Notes: generated by a model not told the origin, from the letters alone. A stretch of 64,000 bases of DNA from Deinandra increscens subsp. villosa (GCA_039602395.1 JBCNJP010000020.1:21120483-21184482), one strand, 5' to 3'; positions 46,685 to 58,325 are shown, counted from the stretch's first letter. Translations and numbers: made by a program.

Positions 46685-47162
46685 GTTGGTATTCCAGTTC
46701 TTGGGTAAACTGTTCAAGAGTTTCAGATTCTTGTCTTCCTGTTCAGGTTCAACATCATAGCTTGACATCTCAGTAATTAAAGACACGAATCTCTGAACTT
46801 GAGCTTCAAAGGACTCTCCTTGAATGTGATTGAACATGTTGAACTTCTGCTTCAGCATCTGTTTACGGCTAGCCTTGATATCGGGATTACCTTCATATGC
46901 TACCACTAGAGCATCCCATAGCTTCTTTGCAGTCTTGTACTTCTTAAATCCTTGTGCAATATCCGGTGTCAAAGCCATAGTCATGATTGCATATGCCCTC
47001 CCATCCTTGTTACATCTCTTCCAATCGTCATCTGAGTACTCTGCTTCAGTCTTTACCACTCCAACCTTTCCTGCTTCAGTGTGTGTAGGAATGAACGGTC
47101 CATTGACAACAGATCTCCAAAGTCTCATATCAACGCTTTTACCCAAGAACTGGAATACCAAC
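46685..47162 (-). pseudogene. Copia gag fragment between inverted LTR1 copies
   Basis: The minus frame reads DMRLWRSVVNGPFIPT, AYAIMTMALTPDIAQGFKKY, KLWDALVVAYEGNPD, FNMFNHIQGESFEAQVQRF and LLNSLPKNWNT, the standard core of plant copia gag (UBN2 family). The gag start (about 40 residues) is missing. The frame ends by running into the LTR1 complement (after NWNTN). The 24 bp encoding LPKNWNTN (46685-46708) occur again, inverted, at 47139-47162 beside the other LTR. Confidence 0.8.
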
Positions 47163-47994
47163 TGTTTTGGTCAAAAACTGCCTAAGCAATTAGTTGATCA
47201 AACTTTGTAAGTGAGGTAGAGTGTTTGATGAAATTAGCAAGAAAAATGCAAGTTTGAGTGTTGACACGAGGATGTAACGAGGGAAAATCCAGGAATCCTT
47301 GAGTACCCTCAAGGAGCCTAGCAAAAAACCTCGGGGGCCGGTTCAAAGTACCTGCCGCCTAAAACTTTTATATGATGAAAGTTTTTAGTACAAATGAAAT
47401 TTGTTCGTATTCTAAGTGTTACAAAGAGTTTTGATAGCGCGTATCGTGTGTTGTGTGTTTTGAATGAATGACCTAGAGATCGTTTAAATAGTCAAAAGTA
47501 CATTAATTAACTAGGCTAAAAACTAGGGATTGAGTCTTCAAGTCTTTGTGAACATTGGAGTCAGTTACAACACGTCCCATAAAGCCTTGACCGAGTCTTT
47601 AGCCATCATTTACACGTCCCTTAATACCTGCAATCAATTAAGACACGTGGACAATTGTAACGGTTAATCGATAAATGTAGTTCAGGATCCTTTGAGCTTC
47701 TGGCGAGCATCCGGAAATAATATAACCAACTGTCCTATATTTTGGGGATGCTCCTAACTAAGCCAATATGAACGTTGTGGACCACTTAGTCCACGTTCTA
47801 TATCATTTGTCCGAGTCTTTAGGCTTGTCTACACGTTTCTTTGACCCTGCAATTAATAAGACACATGGGAAAAACAAACGGGTTAGTTGATAACTGTAAT
47901 TCAGGATGCTCGAACCTGCCAGGATCCTGAACTTGCGTAAGGATATTGAACCATTAGAGCTTCCGGCCAGGATCCCGGATTATCATCTCTAACA
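47163..47994 (-). mobile_element. LTR1 copy, minus orientation (832 bp)
   Basis: Minus strand TGTTAGAGATGATAATCC to ACCAAAACA. The outer flank is GTAAA, as at the second duplicated locus, but the inner flank is CCAAC, so this copy still borders internal DNA. Confidence 0.85.
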
Positions 47995-48155
47995 GTAAAC
48001 ACTCAATAAATGCCCAGAAATTTATCGTAAACCCAGAAAATAGCAGCAGATCCGTCGTAAACTTGAAGAGCAGCTCCCAAAACCTTCAAAAATTCGAACC
48101 TTTTCAGTAAAAACTTGAATCCAATACCGTGAGAACCTCGAATCAGTGATTCTTA
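47995..48155 (-). other. Copia leader fragment with TCGTAAAC motif
   Basis: Leader of the LTR2-family element between its primer-binding site and an LTR1 insertion. Two TCGTAAAC copies (near 48026 and 48056) are present. No coding. Confidence 0.6.
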
Positions 48156-48167
48156 GCTCTGATACCA
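48156..48167 (-). promoter_or_regulatory. Primer-binding site, tRNA-iMet (LTR2, copy 1)
   Basis: Minus strand TGGTATCAGAGC, two bases from the LTR2 end. Confidence 0.9.
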
Positions 48168-48169
48168 AT

Positions 48170-48624
48170 TGTTGGTCCGGGATCAACAACCGTTCACGAT
48201 ATCTTGATCTCGAACAAGTGCGGAATCCTTGTACGAGATTGATTCAAGAGAAAGTAGATGAAATAGACTTGATATGAGTGATAAACAACACAAAAAGATC
48301 AAATCTTGAATAAAGAACAATCAAACTTTCTTGAGATGAAGATTACGATCGGAAATACAAGAGAGTATGCAAAAAATCGTAAACCAACAACTAACTAAAA
48401 CATAAACTAGGTGGGTTTATATACTACCCATTACAAAAACCTAAATCCAATCATAAACCCATTACAAAAAGCCCGGCCCAGTAAGCCCAAATCGTAACCA
48501 TGAGAAGCCCAAAACAAACTAAGCCCAATCTAATGTTCATACCTCATAAAGTATAGCCTAACAGCCTTTAAAATAGTCCGCCAGGTGATGATTTAATACA
48601 CAAGCCACAAATTATTCCCTTACA
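48170..48624 (-). mobile_element. LTR2, 5' LTR (455 bp), copy 1
   Basis: Minus strand TGTAAGGGAATAATTT to CCCGGACCAACA. The first ~55 bases match the gag-only element's LTR almost exactly, and its 3' part (TTCCGCAC, AGATATCG, TTGATCC words in order) is recognisably related. Confidence 0.85.
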
Positions 48625-49204
48625 TATACGTGACCATATAATACCAAAGGCCACGCTTTTGATATTTTAACGTGGCCGTTGCCACCCTTTGGCCACGCGT
48701 ATTGGGACAAAATGTATGATTTCAGCAACCCATTTGGCCACGTTTTTTATAACATATGTGGCTAAAACACAAATATACGTGACCATATAATACCAAAGGC
48801 CATGCTTTTGATATTTTAACGTGCCCGTTGCCACCCTTTGGCCACGCGTATTGGGATAAAATGTATGATTTCAGCAACCCTTTGGCCACGTATTTTTATA
48901 ATGTATGTGGCTAAAGCAAAAATATATGTGATCATATAATACCAAAGGCCACGTTAAACAAACACATGTGGCCGTTGGGACCCTTTGGCCACGCTTTTCG
49001 GAAGAATTGTTTGATTACAGCAATAATTATTGGTACCCTTTAGCCACGCTTCTAGGTGGCTTCAACCACTGATATTGTAACGTGGCCGTAGGATACATAA
49101 GGTGACGGGACCTTTGGTGTCGATTGGAATGGAAAAAAAAAACGTGACCAAACACCTTTGGTCACGGTTTTTTTCCGTGGCCAAAGGTGAATTTTGACGT
49201 AGTG
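48625..49204. mobile_element. CACTA element end with 148-bp subterminal repeats, truncated
   Basis: The right terminus reads GGTGAATTTTGACGTAGTG, the complement of a CACTACGTC CACTA-type end, at 49204. Inside lie three tandem copies of a ~148-bp unit starting ATACGTGACCATATAATACC (48626, about 48775 and about 48924), rich in GGCCACG / CGTGGCC. The left part is lost where LTR2 inserted. No coding. Confidence 0.7.
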
Positions 49205-49825
49205 AACACATTCATACAAGAAATACACCAAGGAGCCAATTTCACTACCTTCTAAAGTAGTCATCTTACATGGAGGTTCAAGTAAAGAGAAAGTGATGAC
49301 TACTTCATCAATTGTTAGCCAAAATTGAAATTTATGCAACAAAAGAGTCCTCTAACACTATAGAATTCACATAACAACAACAATTTGCAGATTTGTAGTC
49401 CCTAAATTTTGAGACCTAGCATGCAACCTAATGGGCTTTAACTTACTTGATGAGAAATTAAGTTTAGGAAGATAAAAACTCTTTAAAGTTGTGTTTGATT
49501 ACGAAAATTGCAGCTCAAAGCTTCCAAATTTGCAGAATTTAGAAGTTGGGAAGAAAAAGATGGGTGGGGGTCGACGCCCAGGTCAAAATCTATTACCTCC
49601 CCCTTCTTCCTTCTCTTTTGTTTATTGCAAATTGGTTTAATTACAATTCCAGTCCCTAAATTATTAGTGTTGAGTTCCAAACTACCCAAAACTAGTAATT
49701 TACCCATTAAACCCCATGTTTTTCCCAAGTTGGATTTTATTAGCCTACGGGGTCATTATTAGATACAAAAAAAAGTTTGGCTAGCTGTTGACGGGAATTT
49801 AACTATTAAATTTTGGGATGTTACA
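49205..49825 (-). mobile_element. 3' LTR (part) of gypsy element 2
   Basis: Minus strand TGTAACATCCCAAAATTT at 49825, preceded by a polypurine tract. The LTR is cut on the far side by the CACTA element at 49204. The short frames inside are chance. Confidence 0.6.
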
Positions 49826-49841
49826 ACTCCACCTCCTTAAA
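49826..49841 (-). promoter_or_regulatory. Polypurine tract of gypsy element 2
   Basis: Minus strand TTTAAGGAGGTGGAGT abutting TGTAACATCCC. Confidence 0.75.
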
Positions 49842-49863
49842 GGGGTTTCGTCCCCGAAACGAG

Positions 49864-52800
49864 TTACATACCAAATAGATGCGGGTTGTAGCATTGCATT
49901 TCATCCTCAATTTCCCACGTCAAGTCCGAGCCTTTTCTATGCTCCCATTGAACCAACACTTGGTTCATTTCCTTGTTTCGTAGTTTCTTTACCTTGCGAT
50001 CTAGAATCGCTATAGGCCTTTCCACATAGTTGAGCTTTTTATCCACAACCAAATCGTCTAAAGGCACGTAGGCGCTTTTGTCACACCCCACCTCCTCACC
50101 TGTCACCCAGTCAGGTTCAGGGGAGGTGTTATGGAAAACAGGCCGTCAATATCAGATACACGCAGAAGCAACAAATAATATATGTATTAAACAACAGATA
50201 ATTTAGTTACAGACAGCCTGATATGGTTTACAACACTTAATAATAATAACAAGTCTTGTTCTAGTATTTATGCAGAGTACTAGGTCAATGGGCCCGAAGG
50301 TTCTTGAAATCTTATTGAACATATTTGCTTGATTCCCTGTAGAGTCACCTATTTGGTGGATTCTACTGATTTCCTACAAGAATTTGTAAATCAATTGTAT
50401 CAACAACATGGCGTTGTTGGTGAGCCGTACCTATTCACAATATATCAACATTGCCACTATCTCTACATAAATTTTTAGTCCGTAATGGAATGACTAGAAA
50501 TATGCCAGCAATTTATATATAAGCTACGGGGTACAACACATGCACCATAAGATGTTCTAGCATACAAAGTAATTTCACATTCCACGCAATGATTCCCAAT
50601 ATAGCAGATAGTGCAATAACCAATCTTACGCACGAAGCTTTGTTGTATGGTTTATTTTCATCATTGTGGCTCATAGTGTTTTAAATCATAAAACGGAGCA
50701 AGGTAACGGAACTCACTTGATTAACCTGGCAAGCTCAACTTGATGTCATATTTGCAGCAATGGCGTTACTAGCAAAGCAACCTAAAACAAATATTTATAT
50801 CATTACTGTTTATGACATTATCTGTCAATGATGTTCTTATATATTTTGTTTCTAAACTGTTGCATAATGCAATACTAATGTTGCATAATGCAATACTAAG
50901 TTTTCTGACATTCGCGACCCGCGAATAGTGTTTAATTAGATTCTGGAAAAGAGTGTGTCATGGACCGCTTTATGTTTTATTGAACTCGAATATTCTGTTT
51001 TTAGTATTATTGCATAGTGCAATACTAAACATCTATAATTATTTAAACTTTGGAATTTCAAGTAAATGTTATCTTATTTACATTTTTACAAAGACTAAAA
51101 CATTAATCTTTGTATTAAACCGGTGAGTCAAAACTGTTTAATATTGAGATTATATATTTTGTTCAAACCGAGTGTTGGGTATTATTTTGCTAGTTTCTAG
51201 AGTCCAATTTCTAACAGATTCATTATATATATATATATTTATGTCCCAAACCCGACATCTCCATAAATAGCATCATGTGCTATAAAGACTTGTACACAAG
51301 CTTTTGAAATTTGTAATATTTCCATTATTACAAAATCTATATATGTATGTCATTTTTTTTAAGTAATCCGTTAGCCTTTGTGATGTTGTGCGTTCTTTCA
51401 AAACGGGATTTTTTAGTGTGTACAAGGTTATCACAATAATTATGAGATATCAAGACATGGTATACCTTCCGGTCGGTACGTGACTCGAACCCGGTTAACC
51501 GTAAATTGTGAAGCATGTTCGAATTTAATGAACGAGTAGTCCATTCCGCTTAGAATTTCGCCACTAGTAATAATATAAGATCAGTTTCCGATTTTGACAA
51601 TATTTGACCCATCAAAAATGTTGATCAGAATGTTTCATCGAGTCAACCGGGTGACTCGGTACCGAGTTGACTCAGAACAGTCCCAAATCACATCCAAACA
51701 CACCCCAAAGCTTTTCTATAGCAACCAAACCATCGTCACCATCATCACTTTCTGTCCCGGCGGCCGGAGGCCATGGCCGCCGCCGGTCAGCCCTAATCCC
51801 ACCGTGAATCGCAACCCCACACCTCTCATCATCATCGAACTTCGAATCTATAATATGCATGGAAGAATTGGGGGTTCAAAAAGAAAATCAAGCAGGAGAT
51901 TAAATTATCATTCAAAAATCAAACCCTGCTTACCGGACAGAATCCCGTCGCCGGAATCGCGACTAGAGAGGGTCACCGGACCTGCACCGGTGGTCGTGAG
52001 CTCCTGTCAAAACCCTAGCCGCCGCTATGGGTATTATTCGCGGTAGAAGGAGGGGTCTTCGGACCTGTTCGGTGGTCTCAATCCACCACAGAAACCCTAG
52101 CCGCCGTCGGGCGGCCTGTTCCCAGCCATCGCCGCCACGGCCGGAGGCGGTGGCGTATTTCTTAAAGAAACAGCGACAGTCGCCGCTTCTTGCCGCTCTT
52201 TTGTGACTGGAATCGACTCCAAGGGTTCCCGATTACGCACCGGACTGAAGAGAGAAGAGATTGGAGGCCAAAGCAAGCGTCGTCGTCGCCATTAGATGGT
52301 CGCCGGAGACGATCGCCAGAAAAACCAGGGGCGGCGCCCCTCTTATCTTCTTCCCTGGTCTTTCTCTCGACACACACACACCTAAGTGTGTTTTCTTGTT
52401 TTTTTTTTTGAAAATGAAAAGGAAAAAGGGTTTTAATCCCTTTTTAATATCTAGATATTTTTGTGTCGCTACCATTAAGTGAACCAGTCTTTTACCGCGT
52501 TGTCTGGACACGTTAAATTTTAACGTCCCGTAAATAAATCATAATAATTCCAACAGGACTGAAATACTATAAAATCCTTGTAAACATTATCCAAATGTTT
52601 AAAACATCATATTATATATAATCTAATAATTATTTGGTTGAGCACACGATATAAAACGCGTATCCAATGCGAGTGTCGTTCACCGCCATTTCACGAACTG
52701 AATATATTTCTATGACTGCAATTCTCATTAACCCGTCAGAAAAATACTTGTAACTCCACAGAGTCATTAAAATCATCTCAAACGGTTAAACGATCAATAT

Positions 52801-55639
52801 CGATTAATATCATGTAGCCGTACGGTTTACCAATTTCACCATTTCTCGCCACCAATTCTCATGGTTATCATTTCTAATAGTCTTTATGATGAATATTAAC
52901 CTCCGTGTTAACATGTCCATTGCCATCACTTGTCAATTTATCAATTTTCATGAATATGTCCGGTTATCTGATACAATGACTTATTTAATAACGATTCTTG
53001 CCGGTTCTATACGAATTCAGCTTTTACCCATTTTTGTAACATCTTGAATTATTTAATTATTAGGTAGTATACTTCTAACAACTTATTCAAACATTGTTTA
53101 TAATAATTAGGTTTTTGTTGGGCCACAAATTCCTTAATGGGAATGTTGGGCCTAACTGGGCTTACCGAATCCAATTTGTAATCGCAAAAATTTCCCTCCG
53201 ATTTTAGCAAAACTTTCTAAGGGGTGTTACAGCTTTCATCCACCAAGCACTTCTATAGATGCGATACATGGAACGTGTTGTGGATTCCACTCAACTCTTC
53301 GGGGAGTTCCAGTTGGTACGCATTATCACCCACCCGGGCCAAAATTTTGAAGGGTCCTATAAACCTAGGACTTAGCTTACCCCGCTTTCGGAAACGGATT
53401 ACACCCTTCCATGGGGACACCTTTAACAAGACCATGTCCTCCTTTTTGAATTCAATAGGCCTTCGCCTTTTGTCCGCGTAGGACTTTTGCGTATCTTGGG
53501 CCGCCTTCAAATGAGCCCTTATCATGCCGAGCTTTTCAGATGCTAGTATAACCACCTTTTTACTAGCTAGCTCTCGTAGACCCACCTCACTTCAACACAC
53601 GGGTGTTCGGCATTTCCTACCATATAGCATTTCGTAAGGCGGCATCCCAATGCTCGAATGCTAGCTATTGTTGTAAGAACATTCGACGAGAGGGAGGTAA
53701 TGATCCCAACTCCCACCAAAGTCAATAGCATATGCCCGTAGCATGTCTTCGAGTGTTTGGATGGTTCTTTCACTTTGTCCATCCGTTTGAGGGTGGTAGG
53801 CGGTACTAAGTAGAAGTTTTGTACCCAACCACTCTTGAAATTCCCTCCAAAATTAAGAGGTGAACCGGGTATCCCGGTCAAACACAATGGAGACGGGCAC
53901 TCCATGGCGCGATATAATCTCGTTGATGTACACATCCGCCATTCTTTCAGAGGAGTAAGTCTCTCGGATCGGTATAAAATGAGCACTTTTGGTTAATCTA
54001 TCCACCACCACCCATATAGCATCATAACCTTTGGATGTTTTTGGCAATTTAGTTAATAAATCCATTGTAACGTGCTCCCACTTCCATGTAGGAATTTCTA
54101 ACGGTTGGAGCTTACCATAAGGCTTTTGGTGCTCCGCCTTGACTTGCGAACAAGTCAAACATTTCCCACGTATTTGACTATGTCCCGCTTCATACCAGGC
54201 CACCAGTAGTCACGTTTCACGTCGTGGTACATTTTTGTCGCCCCCGGATGAATCGAGTATCACAACTTATGGGCTTCATCAAGTAACAATTTCTTCACTT
54301 CACACGTGTTTGGAACCCAAATTCTCCCAAATCGGGTTTTAAGTCCACTTTCTTCGTCCACCAAGTTTTTCACTTGGCCCACAATTCGTTCTTTCTTTTG
54401 GTTCTCCACTTTTATAGCTTCCACTTGAGCTTCTTTGATCTTGGTGATTAAATCGGATGTCACCATCAACTTCATTGACCGCACCCTTATAGGGGCGTAA
54501 TCCCCTTTTCAACTAAGGGCATTCGCTATCACATTGGCCTTGCTCGGGTGGTAGTGGATTTCACAATCGTAATCCTTGATAGTCTCAAGCCATCTTCGTT
54601 GTCTCATGTTCAATTCTTTTTGCTCGAAGAAATATTTAAGACTTTTATGGTCAGTGAAAAATGGTGCATTTCACCCCATAAAGATAGTGTCACCATATTT
54701 TCAAGGCGAACACCACCGCCGCCAACTCCAATTCATGAGTTGGGTAATTTTGCTCATTCACTTTTAATTGCCTTGAAGCATAAGCAATGGTCTTACCCCG
54801 TTGCATTAAAACACAACCAAGGCCCAATTTTGACGCGTCAGACTAAACCACCATGTCTTCTGTTCCCTCCGGAAGGGTTAAAATTGGTGCTTGCGTCAAC
54901 TTCTGTTTAAGGATTTGAAAAGCCTCTTCTTGCTCGGCACCCCACACAAACTTAATGTCTTTTCGGGTTAATTTTGTCATGGGTAGGGCTATCTTCGAGA
55001 AGTCTTGTATAAATCTTCGATAATAGCTCGCTAACCCTAGAAAACTCTGCACCTCCGTTGGATTCTGCTTCAATCTTGGTCGGATCCACCATAATCCCTT
55101 TTGCACCAATTACATGGCCTAGGAATTGCATCTCCTTTAGCCAGAAAGCACATTTGGAGAATTTTGCGTATAGCTTTTCCTCCTTTAACCTTTCTAGTAC
55201 CTCCCGTAAGTGTGTAGCATGCTCCACTTCATCACAGGAGTATATCAGAATGTCATCGATGAACACAATCACTGACTTATCTAACATAGGCTTAAACACC
55301 CGGTTCATAAGATCCATGAAGGCCGCGGGTGCATTAGTGAGCCCGAAGTACATCACTAAGAATTCATAATGCCCGTACCTTGTTCTGAAGGCTGTTTTGG
55401 GAACATCTTCCTATTTCACCTTCAGTTGATGGTACCCCGATCGTAGGTCTATCTTTGAGAACCATCTTGCCCCTTGGAGCTGACCGAATAAGTCATCAAT
55501 CCTGGCCAACGGGTACCTATTCTTCACTGTGAGTTTATTCAACTCCCGGTAGTCTATACACATCCGCATGCTACCATCGTTCTTCTTCACAAATAACACC
55601 GGTGCTCTCCACAGAGAGACACTCGGCCGTATGAACCCT
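49864..55639 (-). pseudogene. Gypsy pol (RT, RNase H, integrase), split by a solo LTR
   Basis: On the minus strand, RT starts at 55639 (GFIRPSVS, then VLFVKKNDGSMRMCIDYREL). Its catalytic box VFIDDILIYS is intact (about 55265). A TAG lies in frame near 55410, and a frameshift near 55075 precedes FLGLASYYRRFIQDFSKIA. RNase H is at about 54840-54500 and the integrase zinc-finger/core at 54484-53600 (CLTCSQVKAEHQKPYGKL, WVVVDRLTKSAHFIP, FDRDTRFTS). The integrase C-terminus (GPFKILARVG, IHNTFHVSHL) reaches 53237. After the 3.15-kb solo LTR it resumes at 50073 with AYVPLDDLVVDKKLNYVERP and a chromodomain-like end (EHRKGSDLTWEIEDEM) to 49864. This order (RT-RNase H-integrase-chromodomain) identifies a chromovirus, probably Tekay-like. 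Gag, protease and the RT start are missing beyond 55640. Confidence 0.88.
50079..53231 (-). mobile_element. 3.15-kb solo LTR with GCTTT target duplication
   Basis: TGTCACACCCC to GGGGTGTTACA on the plus strand, flanked by perfect GCTTT copies (50074-50078 and 53232-53236). Removing it rejoins the integrase frame (…DES / AYVPLDD…). It has no internal coding region, so it is a solo LTR. A GC-rich patch (about 51750-52340) carries CGCCGCCGG-type triplets, resembling the GC-rich patch in the solo LTR at 2082-6252. Confidence 0.93.
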
Positions 55640-55808
55640 TTTTTTTTAGATTTTCTGAAACAATGACATTTCTTCCTCTGTTTTTATGAGGCTTTTGAAA
55701 CATAAACACCCTTTTTTTAAAAAAAAATTAATATATTTTTTTAAAGAAACTTAAAGCAAAAGTAAGCAAAAATAAAAGAAAAACTATATACAAAAAGTTT
55801 TGATCAGA
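55640..55808 (-). other. 3' untranslated remnant of LTR2-family copia
   Basis: AT-rich tail after the pol stop, with T and A homopolymers near 55640 and 55710-55740. No polypurine tract or 3' LTR follows; the element is cut here against gypsy RT at 55639. T-runs at the junction would allow slippage or illegitimate joining. Confidence 0.6.
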
Positions 55809-57874
55809 TCATTCCTCAAAGTCAATCATCCTTAGGCCTTCAACACACATTTCAAAATTTGGACGAGGAAGGGGTTTTGTGAAAAGGTCAGAAACATTTT
55901 GATCGGAATTTACCTTTTCCAACTGAATCAACTTCCTATCATAGCAATCACGAATGAAATGTACCTTGATATCTATATGCTTTGTTTTGGAATGTTGAAC
56001 AGGAATTTTGACAATTTGCAGAGCAGCAGCGTTGTCACAAAAAATTGGAGTATTAATGAATTCCATACCGTAGTCAGTGAGCTGATTCTGAATCCACACT
56101 ACCTGTGAGCATCCAGCTGTTGCTGCCACATATTCAGCTTCAGCAGTTGACTTGGAAACGGTATGCTGCTTCTTGCTCTGCCATGAGATGAGTCTGTCTC
56201 CCAAGTACTGACACCCTCCAGTTATAGATTTCCTGTCAAGGTCACTACCTCCAAAATCACTATCAGTAAACACAAACAATTGAAAATCAGTATTCTTAGG
56301 ATACCAAAGTCCAAGCCGAGGCCTGCCCTTCAGATACCTAAGAATACGTTTAACAGCAGCTAAATGAGAGAGTTTAGGATTAGCCTGATAACGATCGCAC
56401 ACACACACTGCATGCATAATATCCGGCCTGCTGGCTATTAGATACATAAGTGATCCGATCATCGACCGATACATGAATTCATTCACAGATTCTCCATCTG
56501 CATCTGCTGTCAGTAGAGGTCTGGATGCCATGCGAGTGGAGATAGGTTTGGAGTCCTGTATCTTGAACTTTTCTAGAATCTCATTCACATATTTTGCTTG
56601 ATGAATGAGAATTCCAGCTTCATCTTGTTTCACTTGTAACGCCAGGAAAAAGTTCATCTCCCCTTGATCACTCATCTCAAACTTCTTTTTCATGATATCC
56701 TCAAACTCAGTGCATAATTCTTCATTTGTAGATCCGTAGATAATGTCATCCACAAACACTTGCACCATTATGATATCATCCTTCACCTTCTTTCTGAACA
56801 GAGTTTGATCAACCACTCCCCGTGTATAACCATTTTCTACCAAATGCTTTGACAGAGTCTTATACCACGTGCGGGGAGCTTGATGCAAACCATATAATGC
56901 TTTATCCAGGAGATACACATGATCCGGATGCTCTTCATCCACAAACCATGGTGGCTGAGCCACATAAACTTCTTCATTCATTTCAGCATAGAGGAAGGCT
57001 GTCTTCACATCCATCTGATGCACCGTGAAATTGAGATACGTTGCTACAGCAAGAAAGATCCGAATTGCTTCCAATCTAGCCACCGGAGCATATACCTTAT
57101 CATAATCAACCCCATGAACCTGTCTATGTTCTTGAAGAATCAGCCTGGCTTTGTTCCTAACAATTACACCCGTATCATCTTTCTTGTTCTTGTACAACCA
57201 TCTTGTGGGTATAACCTTTTTATCTTCTGGCCTTTTCACTAGACGCCACACTCCTAATTTTGAGAATTGATTCAGTTCATTGTGCATAGCCTCAATCCAG
57301 CTTGGATCTTTAAGAGCTACCATCACATTTGGAGGCTCTATCTGGGAGATGAAACATGAGTACATGCAATGGTTGATGTTACCCGTGCGGCTTCTAGTGG
57401 TGACACCTGCTGACACTAGCCCGACCACATTGCTAAGAGGATGATCTCTGTTGATTCTTGTGGTTTGAACATCTGGTACTGAAACAGAAACATGCAGGTT
57501 AGTATCATTAACATAATTATTCATACCTTGGGTTTCAGGCTCCTTCTGATTATGATGAGTTCCTGAAGATCCTGGAATATCCACAACATCATCCTTAGAA
57601 GCTGCTGCTGATACACTGTCTCTGACACTTTCCACAGATGGCCTCACTTCAGGAGCTGGAGCAATGATGTCTTCTTCTTCAACCAGACCAGGAAACATGC
57701 TTGAGTAGTTGAAACCTTCAAACAGTGATCCATAATCAAAAATCCAGTCTGGTCCAGTTTCTGCATCAGTTGGATTATCTTCTAACCAGTCAACATTAAA
57801 TGCCTCAATTATTATTTTGGTGGTTTTGTTGTAGACCCGATAAGCACTGTTTGCAGAATATCCGACAAAGTAGC
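55809..57874 (-). pseudogene. Copia pol: integrase end, RT and RNase H in one open frame
   Basis: About 690 codons are open from the CACTA junction to TGA at 55809. The integrase C-terminus GYFVGYSANSAYRVYN is followed by a linker rich in Asp/Glu/Ser. RT follows from about residue 200: WIEAMHNELNQF, KVYAPVARLEAIRIFLA, HQMDVKTAFLYAEMNEEVYV, ALYGLHQAPRTWYKTL, and the catalytic box VFVDDIIYGS, intact. RNase H has FTDSDFGGSDLDRKS, STAEAEYVAATAGCSQVVW, TPIFCDNAAALQIV and HSKTKHIDIKVHFIRD, with its acidic residues present. The apparent start (MHVKNASFCS) is CACTA terminal DNA read in frame; the true frame continues upstream as GKFKAKADER (61263-61232) before the gap. Apart from the insertion and truncation the frame looks functional, so the insertion is recent. 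Confidence 0.92.
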
Positions 57875-58325
57875 CACTACTACAAAAACTGGCATTCTTG
57901 ACGTGCATTGCGTGTCAAGAAAGTGCCTTCTTGACGCGCAAATGCGCGTCAAGGATGCGGGGGTCAAGAAGCTTCTTGACGCGCAAAATGCGTGTCAAGA
58001 AGCTCTTGACGCGCGAACAATGACACGCCATCTATGACGCGCAATGCGCGTCATAAAATGGGCGTCAAGGAAGCAGGGGTCAAGAAGAGAGATGACACGC
58101 ATTTTTGCGCGTCAAGAAGGTAAAAATTAAAATAAAAAAAATATATTTTTTAATAGAATCACTACTCTCTACAATTAATGACAATTAATCTAATAATGCA
58201 AAATAAAAATACATTTAACAACATTACAAAGTTAACATGAGTTTACAAATGGGTTTAACAATAAACCTATAATCATAAACTATCAACACGTTCTCAACCA
58301 AACCTGAACTAAAAAATTGCTTATT

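Larger units (their letters stand above)
47163..49240. repeat. Segmental duplication, copy 1 (partner 61924-64000)
   Basis: About 2.08 kb in the same orientation, 14,761 bp apart, with only scattered differences. It spans LTR1, a copia leader, LTR2 and part of a CACTA element, with every junction at the same base. It starts precisely at the LTR1 end and continues to or beyond the window edge in copy 2. Confidence 0.92.

Noticed and set aside
49483..49762. Overlapping 80-codon ORFs on both strands near 49.5-49.8 kb
   Set aside because: They lie in the gypsy 3' LTR next to its polypurine tract and have no conserved features.
57820..57908. Start codon MHVKNASFCS of the 699-codon copia frame
   Set aside because: Those codons are CACTA terminal repeat DNA; the genuine integrase frame continues at 61232-61263.
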